NCBI GenBank assembly: GCA_013205245.1
Contig: JABMNH010000038.1
Location: 35,629 to 99,628, forward strand
Direction of reading: 5' to 3'
DNA: 64,000 nt
DNA from: Flavobacteriales bacterium
GTDB taxonomy: Bacteria; Bacteroidota; Bacteroidia; Flavobacteriales; Flavobacteriaceae
This document shows, piece by piece, positions 58,795 through 64,000 of the stretch. The stretch's first letter is position 1; each line of letters begins with the position of its first letter. The notes under the pieces are model-generated. The model saw only the letters and a list, made by a program, of their open reading frames with translations, ran no database searches and had not been told where the DNA came from. The position numbers and the translations under genes are program-made.

Positions 58795-60357
58795 ATGATA
58801 ACAAAAAATTTAAGTGTTACTAAATACGTCATAATTATTGCTGTATTTTTAATAAGCCTTGTGGCTTGCGAGAGAGATTTTAAAGATATTGGTCTCGCTT
58901 TAGTAAATAATAACAAATTCGACACCAAAGTTTTACTTTCTAATGTCGTTGCTTATAGTAAAAATTTAGACTCTGTTCGTGCAGACAGTCTTCCTCAATA
59001 TGTGCTTGGGGTAAATCAAAATAATGCTTTTGGTAAAACTACAGCTGCAATTGCCAGCCAATTAAACTTACCTGCTGCTGGTGTAGATTTTGGCACAAAT
59101 CCTACTATAGATTCAGTTGTATTAGACATCCCATATTACAGCACAAAAACAGGCACCTTAACTATTAGAGACCCTAATTCGGCTGACGAACTAGATTCTA
59201 TTATTATTCCAACATTCGAACTAGATTCTATTGTTGGAAATTCAGATACCTCTTTTCAAATAACAGTTTCAGAATTAGGTACTTTTTTAAATACTTTGGA
59301 TCTAATTGATCCTACAAAGCAAAAAAAATATTATTCTAATAAAAACTTTAATATTGTTAGTCCAGAATTATATTCAGGCACATTTACACCAAATGCAAAT
59401 GATACTGTTGCCTATATTAAACACAGAGATTTTAATAGCGTTGTTTTTGGTATCGATACAATAAAAAAATCGGGGAGTATCCCTTCAATGAAATTTCCTT
59501 TAGATAAAAGCTTTTTTCTAAACAATTTTATAAATCAAAGTAGCTCTTCAAATTTTAGTTCATTTGATGAATTTTCACACTATTTTAGAGGTCTTTACAT
59601 TAGTGCTTCTGGTACCAACGGATCTCTGTTAACCTTACCTTTAGCAGCTGGAAATGTGAGTATTTATTATTCAAATGATGTCTCTACTACAGATACCAAC
59701 GACGTTACAACCATTACGCGGACAAAACAGACCAAGGTTTTTCCTTTATCTGGGATTAAAGCAAATAAATTTGAACACGATTATAGTTTAGCAACATCGC
59801 CTATTCAAACACACTTATTAAATCCAGATAAAATTAATGGAGAGGAGAATCTTTACATACAAGGTGCTTCAGGCTCTATGGCGGTTTTAGATCTTTTTTC
59901 TGATGGTGATTTAGAAAACCTCCGCTCAAAAAATTGGTTGATAAACGAAGCTAATTTAACACTTTATGTAAATAAAGATATTAGTAGTGCCGATTTACCA
60001 AACAGGTTATTTATTTATAATTTTGATGATAATGCGCATGTTTTAGATCTTATCTCTGAAGGTCCAACAACATTAGGAGGTGCTTTAATTTATGATGATA
60101 ATGGCGATCCTAGTTATTATAAATTTAGAATAACTGATTATATTTCTCAGATTCTTAAACAAGAAACACCAAGAAAATTATCTAAATTAGCTGTTAAATC
60201 TATTAGTGCTTATGATATTCCGGCTTTTACACGATTATCAGATACAATCGTTAAACCTTTTAACTGGAATCCTAAAGGTGTAGCGCTTTTTGGAAATAAA
60301 GAATTGGGTGATAAAAAATTGAAATTAGAAATATTTTACACCGAACTTAAAAACTAG
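58795..60357 (+). CDS. DUF4270 lipoprotein
   Basis: This 520-residue protein has a lipoprotein signal (FLISLVACERDF, Cys about residue 25) and a DUF4270 body. The family has a conserved N-terminal region containing ALVNNNKFDTKVLLSN and VLGVNQNNAFGKTTAAIASQ. Predicted beta-strand-rich modules follow, with a C-terminal FNWNPKGVALFGNK. It is probably anchored on the outer membrane. Function is unknown. It starts 22 bp after the starch-synthase-like gene and ends 5 bp before glmS, so all three are likely in one transcript. Confidence 0.85.
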   Translation: MITKNLSVTKYVIIIAVFLISLVACERDFKDIGLALVNNNKFDTKVLLSNVVAYSKNLDSVRADSLPQYVLGVNQNNAFGKTTAAIASQLNLPAAGVDFGTNPTIDSVVLDIPYYSTKTGTLTIRDPNSADELDSIIIPTFELDSIVGNSDTSFQITVSELGTFLNTLDLIDPTKQKKYYSNKNFNIVSPELYSGTFTPNANDTVAYIKHRDFNSVVFGIDTIKKSGSIPSMKFPLDKSFFLNNFINQSSSSNFSSFDEFSHYFRGLYISASGTNGSLLTLPLAAGNVSIYYSNDVSTTDTNDVTTITRTKQTKVFPLSGIKANKFEHDYSLATSPIQTHLLNPDKINGEENLYIQGASGSMAVLDLFSDGDLENLRSKNWLINEANLTLYVNKDISSADLPNRLFIYNFDDNAHVLDLISEGPTTLGGALIYDDNGDPSYYKFRITDYISQILKQETPRKLSKLAVKSISAYDIPAFTRLSDTIVKPFNWNPKGVALFGNKELGDKKLKLEIFYTELKN

Positions 60358-60362
60358 TATTT

Positions 60363-62213
60363 ATGTGCGGCATTACCGGCTATATTGGTTACAGACAAGC
60401 TTACCCTATTATTATTAATGGTCTTCAACGTCTAGAATACAGAGGTTATGACAGTGCTGGCATTGTTTTATATAACGATAATGACATCAAACTCATAAAA
60501 ACTAAAGGGAAAGTAGCCGATTTAAAAGCACTCATTTCTCAAGAAGACACAACTGCTAATATTGGTATAGGTCATACCCGTTGGGCTACACATGGCGTTC
60601 CTAATGATGTTAATTCACATCCACACACATCGATGTCAGGCAATTTAGTGATTGTGCATAATGGGATTATAGAAAATTATGATACGCTTAAAAAAGAATT
60701 AGAAATTAGGGGTTATACTTTTAAAAGTGATACCGATACCGAAGTTTTAATCAATTTAATTGAAGAAATTCAGATTTCTAAAAATCTAAAATTAGGAAAG
60801 GCTGTTCAGCTGGCTTTAAATCAAGTTTTTGGCGCTTATGCCATTGCTGTTTTTGACAAAACAAAACCCAATGAAATTGTTGTGGCAAGGCTAGGAAGCC
60901 CTATTGCTATTGGTATTGGCAAAGATAATTCTGAATTTTTTATTGCTTCAGATGCCTCACCTTATATAGAATATACAAAAGACACCATCTATCTTGATGA
61001 CGAAGAAATGGCCATTATTCGGCTTGACCGAGATATTAAAGTGAGAAAAATTAGTAACGATTCACTTATTGATCCTAATATTGAAGAATTACACTTAAAT
61101 CTTGAGCAAATTGAAAAAGGTGGTTACGATCATTTTATGCTTAAAGAGATTTTTGAACAACCTAAAGCTATTATAGACACTTACAGAGGGAGAATGATGT
61201 CTCACGAAGGCGTTATTAAAATGTCTGGCGTTGAAGATAATCTTGAAAAATTTCTAAATGCGCGCAGAATAGTTATTGTGGCTTGTGGCACTTCTTGGCA
61301 TGCTGGACTAGTTGCAGAATATCTTTTCGAAAATTTAGCTAGAATCCCTGTTGAAGTAGAATACGGTTCAGAGTTTAGATATCGCAATCCTATAATATCA
61401 GAAAAAGATGTCGTTATAGCCATTTCACAATCTGGCGAAACTGCCGATACGCTTGCGGCTGTAAAAATGGCAAAAGAAAAAGGGGCTTTTGTATTTGGCA
61501 TTTGTAATGTTGTAGGCTCTTCTATTGCGCGAGAAACACATACGGGTTCTTACACACATGCAGGCCCAGAAATAGGTGTAGCTTCAACAAAAGCTTTCAC
61601 CACTCAAATTACGCTTTTATCTTTAATTGCACTGCGTTTAGGTCAAGCTAATGGCAGTCTTTCTAAACAAGAATTTTATAATTCTTTACAATCAATGGAA
61701 TTAATTCCAGATAAAATTAAGTCTGTTTTAGCTAATGATGCCCATATAAAATATATTGCTTCAATCTATAAAGATGCCACAAATTGTCTTTATTTAGGCC
61801 GTGGTTATAATTTTCCTGTAGCTTTAGAGGGTGCTTTAAAACTCAAAGAAATATCTTATATTCATGCAGAAGGTTATCCTGCTGCCGAAATGAAACACGG
61901 CCCTATTGCTTTGATAGATGAAAATATGCCTATTGTTGTTATTGCTTTAAAAAAAGGGCATTATGATAAAGTCGTTAGTAATATCCAAGAAATAAAATCA
62001 AGAAAAGGTAAAATTATTGCCATTGTAACCGAAGGTGATGCTGTGGTAAAAGGGTTAGCCGATCACGTTATTGAAATTCCCGATACTAAAGAAGCTTTTT
62101 CGCCTTTATTGTCAACCATTCCACTGCAATTATTATCATATCATATTGCGGTAATGCGTGGTTGTAATGTTGATCAACCAAGAAATCTTGCGAAATCTGT
62201 TACGGTGGAGTAA
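60363..62213 (+). CDS. glmS: Glutamine-fructose-6-phosphate aminotransferase (isomerizing)
   Basis: GlmS makes glucosamine-6-phosphate from fructose-6-phosphate and glutamine, the first step to UDP-GlcNAc for peptidoglycan and LPS. The N-terminal Ntn glutaminase begins MCGITGYIG with nucleophile Cys1 after Met removal. It has RLEYRGYDSAGIVLY and GHTRWATHGVPND. Two SIS domains follow, with VACGTSWHAG, ISQSGETADTLAA, GVASTKAFTTQ and the typical C-terminal LAKSVTVE. Length is 616, normal. No glmS ribozyme is seen, as expected for Bacteroidota. Confidence 0.97.
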   Translation: MCGITGYIGYRQAYPIIINGLQRLEYRGYDSAGIVLYNDNDIKLIKTKGKVADLKALISQEDTTANIGIGHTRWATHGVPNDVNSHPHTSMSGNLVIVHNGIIENYDTLKKELEIRGYTFKSDTDTEVLINLIEEIQISKNLKLGKAVQLALNQVFGAYAIAVFDKTKPNEIVVARLGSPIAIGIGKDNSEFFIASDASPYIEYTKDTIYLDDEEMAIIRLDRDIKVRKISNDSLIDPNIEELHLNLEQIEKGGYDHFMLKEIFEQPKAIIDTYRGRMMSHEGVIKMSGVEDNLEKFLNARRIVIVACGTSWHAGLVAEYLFENLARIPVEVEYGSEFRYRNPIISEKDVVIAISQSGETADTLAAVKMAKEKGAFVFGICNVVGSSIARETHTGSYTHAGPEIGVASTKAFTTQITLLSLIALRLGQANGSLSKQEFYNSLQSMELIPDKIKSVLANDAHIKYIASIYKDATNCLYLGRGYNFPVALEGALKLKEISYIHAEGYPAAEMKHGPIALIDENMPIVVIALKKGHYDKVVSNIQEIKSRKGKIIAIVTEGDAVVKGLADHVIEIPDTKEAFSPLLSTIPLQLLSYHIAVMRGCNVDQPRNLAKSVTVE

Positions 62214-62244
62214 CTGTTTTTGTTGCCTTTAACTTTGATAATTA

Positions 62245-62619
62245 TTACTTTTCTTTTTTAATCTCAATACTTATCGGATTTAAAATTTGCGGTATTTGTT
62301 TTGGATCGTTTTTATAAGTGCTAACCTTGCCTTTTACATAAATCACTTTCCCTTTTAAATCTTCAAGCTTAATGTTTAGTTTTTTGAGATAGTCATTAAA
62401 AATAACTACTGTAAAAACGTTATTGGGATAGGCTTTATCTAAATTGATAAAGTTAGGAGATTTTCCATAAGATGCCAATTTTAATGAAACTGCTTTTCCA
62501 ACAACCACAACTTCTTTGTTCATAAAATCTTTAGCGTTAATAGCCGAAATAGTGTCTTGTTGCGAAAAACAATTGACTGATGATAACATCAGTAAAAACA
62601 GCATTAGTAAAGTTTTCAT
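62245..62619 (-). CDS. Secreted OB-fold-like small protein
   Basis: This 124-residue protein has a signal peptide (about residues 1-18, ending CFSQ). Its body reads like an OB-fold or nucleic-acid-binding-like barrel (MNKEVVVVGKAVSLKLASYG, LKGKVIYVKGKVSTYKND). Such tRNA_anti-like small secreted domains are frequent in Bacteroidota and of unknown function. It lies 18 bp after a secreted endonuclease/phosphatase-family gene on the same strand, so a shared function in extracellular nucleic-acid or phosphate handling is possible but speculative. Confidence 0.65.
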   Translation of the reverse strand: MKTLLMLFLLMLSSVNCFSQQDTISAINAKDFMNKEVVVVGKAVSLKLASYGKSPNFINLDKAYPNNVFTVVIFNDYLKKLNIKLEDLKGKVIYVKGKVSTYKNDPKQIPQILNPISIEIKKEK

Positions 62620-62637
62620 AAGTGTTTGATTTTTAAA

Positions 62638-63750
62638 TTATTTAACCTCTTTAATCAGATAAATATAAACAGGAAAGTGGTCGCTAAAACCGATTTGGTT
62701 TGCCGAATGTCTCAGTGGATAACCTTTGTATCTTCCTAATTTTTCAATCATAAAAGGTTTGCTATATATGCCGGCTTTCCAATATTGAAAAGAGGAATAA
62801 TCACTTTTAATTAATTTTTCGGAAACCATTATTTGGTCAAAAATATCACCTGCATCTCTATAAAATAAAGAAGCTTTTCCATCTTTTGCCATTTGTTCAA
62901 AAGGATTATAAACGCCGAATTCTTGAACTTCCGATTTTTTCAATTTAGCACCAATACCTTGTTTAACACTTTTATTGTAAGTCCCATCGTTAAAATCGCC
63001 CATGGTAATAATTTTGGCATTCGGATTAACTTTATAGATTGAATCCATAATTTTTCTATTTAGCTTTCCTGCAGTTTCTCTAAAAGCGCTGGTTCTTTTT
63101 TCACCTCCAGAGCGCGATGGCCAGTGGTTTACTAAGATGTTAACCTCTTCACCATCAAGCAACCCAGTTACTAATAGAACATCTCTTGTATAAACGCGGT
63201 TGCCATTTGTGACTTCTATTTTATCTGAATCGGCTATATCTTGTTCTGTTTCAGTTCCTTTTTTAATACTCCCTTTCGCTTTACCTCTATAAACTAATAA
63301 GGGAATATTGATAAAACTGGTAGGTTTAAAATAAGCTTTTCGATATAAAAGACCTACATCAATGCCTCTTTTATCGGGCGAATCAAAATGTACAATACCA
63401 TAATCACTATTTATAAGATTGGGTTGTTTTATTAAATCTTCCATAACGCCACGGTTTTCAACTTCAGAACATCCTATAAATGTAGGCGCATCTTTTTGTT
63501 GTCCATTTGTGCCAATTTGCATAATAACTCTCGAAAGGTTTTCGAGTTTTTGAAGGTATTTTTTAGAGGTCCAATGTTGCAAACCATTTGGGAGCCATTC
63601 CTCATCAAAATTAGATTGATTTATAGTGTCAAACAGATTTTCGAAATTATAAAAAGCAACTGTTCTTACAATATATTTTTTATCTTGAGCTTTGAGACTC
63701 ATTGTTGAAATGGCAACAATTAAAAGTGTTATAAAAATTCTAATTTTCAT
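62638..63750 (-). CDS. Secreted endonuclease/exonuclease/phosphatase family protein
   Basis: This 370-residue protein has a signal peptide (about 1-21, ending LKAQ) and an EEP domain typical of Bacteroidota extracellular DNase-like proteins. Motifs in order are AFYNFENLFDTIN, IGCSEVENRGVMEDL (metal Glu), VNHWPSRSGGE, TMGDFNDGTYN (catalytic Asp/Asn) and IGFSDHFPVYI (Asp-His). It may degrade extracellular nucleic acid or release phosphate; the sequence does not say which. It is followed by the OB-fold-like gene. Confidence 0.88.
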   Translation of the reverse strand: MKIRIFITLLIVAISTMSLKAQDKKYIVRTVAFYNFENLFDTINQSNFDEEWLPNGLQHWTSKKYLQKLENLSRVIMQIGTNGQQKDAPTFIGCSEVENRGVMEDLIKQPNLINSDYGIVHFDSPDKRGIDVGLLYRKAYFKPTSFINIPLLVYRGKAKGSIKKGTETEQDIADSDKIEVTNGNRVYTRDVLLVTGLLDGEEVNILVNHWPSRSGGEKRTSAFRETAGKLNRKIMDSIYKVNPNAKIITMGDFNDGTYNKSVKQGIGAKLKKSEVQEFGVYNPFEQMAKDGKASLFYRDAGDIFDQIMVSEKLIKSDYSSFQYWKAGIYSKPFMIEKLGRYKGYPLRHSANQIGFSDHFPVYIYLIKEVK

Positions 63751-63800
63751 AGGGAGGTGTTTTTTAAATTTATTTTAAAGTTAAATAATCACTAGGTGTA

Positions 63801-63808
63801 CAAATATA
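63801..63808 (-). promoter_or_regulatory. Probable -7 element (TATATTTG, minus strand) for the secreted EEP protein gene
   Basis: CAAATATA on the plus strand gives TATATTTG on the minus strand, 51 bp upstream of ATG 63750. A TAnnTTTG match (TATCTTTG, minus) also lies at 63990-63997 near the window edge. Confidence 0.4.
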
Positions 63809-63912
63809 AAACAATCCTTCTAATTGACTATGATTGTAGTGCTAAGAAAACTATTTCAAGCAAATATAATTCCTTTAAAGGACTAAGTTCAATTAATAAG
63901 TGCAACAGTTAA

Positions 63913-63944
63913 CAAATATCGGAAAGTTAACTTTCCGATATTTG
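63913..63944. repeat. 32-bp perfect palindrome in the terminal spacer
   Basis: CAAATATCGGAAAGTT (63913-63928) is followed without spacer by its exact reverse complement (63929-63944). There is no T-run on either side fitting a classical terminator. No gene was recognised in 63751-64000. Confidence 0.75.
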
Positions 63945-64000
63945 AAAAAAAACTGATTGCCGATGAATTATCAACAATTAATCGACTCTCAAAGATACCA

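Noticed and set aside
60200..60362. A possible glmS riboswitch/ribozyme
   Set aside because: The region before glmS is DUF4270 coding sequence, with 5 bp between genes, so there is no room for the ribozyme.
1..64000. tRNA or rRNA genes, CRISPR arrays, prophage or transposase genes
   Set aside because: Intergenic spacers were read for a tRNA TpsiC arm, conserved rRNA blocks and regularly spaced repeats. None was seen.

Overview
The window looks like a chromosomal segment of a flavobacterium (Bacteroidota, probably Flavobacteriaceae). It is low in GC, its promoters carry the Bacteroidota -7 element TAnnTTTG, and strong Shine-Dalgarno sequences are rare. Gene content agrees: a carboxypeptidase-like-domain TonB receptor, a menaquinone-type succinate dehydrogenase, GYDIA-family GHMP kinase, DUF4270, DUF4292, DUF3108, SurE/LpxB, and a mevalonate pathway paired with a UbiA prenyltransferase. 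No rRNA, tRNA, CRISPR array, prophage or transposase gene was seen.

Layout. 1-5.6 kb: the 5' part of a SpoU/TrmH RNA methyltransferase, divergent mutS, tatA, a PAP2 phosphatase, an O-methyltransferase, and an ECF sigma factor with a small zinc-binding partner. 5.8-9.7 kb: sdhCAB, with a four-helix-bundle (23S-IVP-like) gene inserted between sdhA and sdhB. 9.8-15.3 kb: a DUF2975/HTH pair, threonine dehydratase with a 40-aa membrane peptide, an aminotransferase/omega-amidase pair, an acyl-ACP desaturase and a small membrane protein. 15.4-28.6 kb (minus strand): TonB receptor, pgi with an M23 peptidase, DUF3108, dsbD, tilS, an ABC permease and a C-terminal processing protease. 28.9-42.2 kb: surE, a small membrane protein, lpxB, a frameshifted MATE transporter, a secreted protein, comEC, a sugar nucleotidyltransferase, TPR/DUF4292/EnvC-like genes, a thioesterase, a SPOR/HU-like protein and dprA. 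42.2-46.6 kb: repeat-rich spacers, an isolated TlpA-like protein, kbl, queD and lpxH. 46.7-50.7 kb (minus): an RluB-type pseudouridine synthase, a UbiA prenyltransferase, mevalonate kinase and diphosphomevalonate decarboxylase.

51.0-55.0 kb is an arsenic-resistance operon: a small GDCC Cys-rich protein, ArsR, a thioredoxin-fold protein with a paired-cysteine tail, ACR3, a second four-helix-bundle gene, ArsC and a DUF318/ArsP-type permease. 55.0-64 kb holds the GYDIA kinase, a flippase-like protein, panC, a degenerate starch-synthase-like protein, a DUF4270 lipoprotein, glmS, an OB-fold-like secreted protein and a secreted endonuclease/phosphatase-family protein.

The most notable signals are these. 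Three neighbouring arsenic proteins all end in vicinal cysteines (DCC or DCCC). An ATCG-N8-CGAT operator straddles the arsR promoter and recurs before the thioredoxin gene. Two four-helix-bundle genes each interrupt an operon and are bounded by iterated short words in opposite orientations. A starch-synthase-like protein has lost the ADP-glucose loop. The GYDIA kinase may complete the mevalonate pathway.
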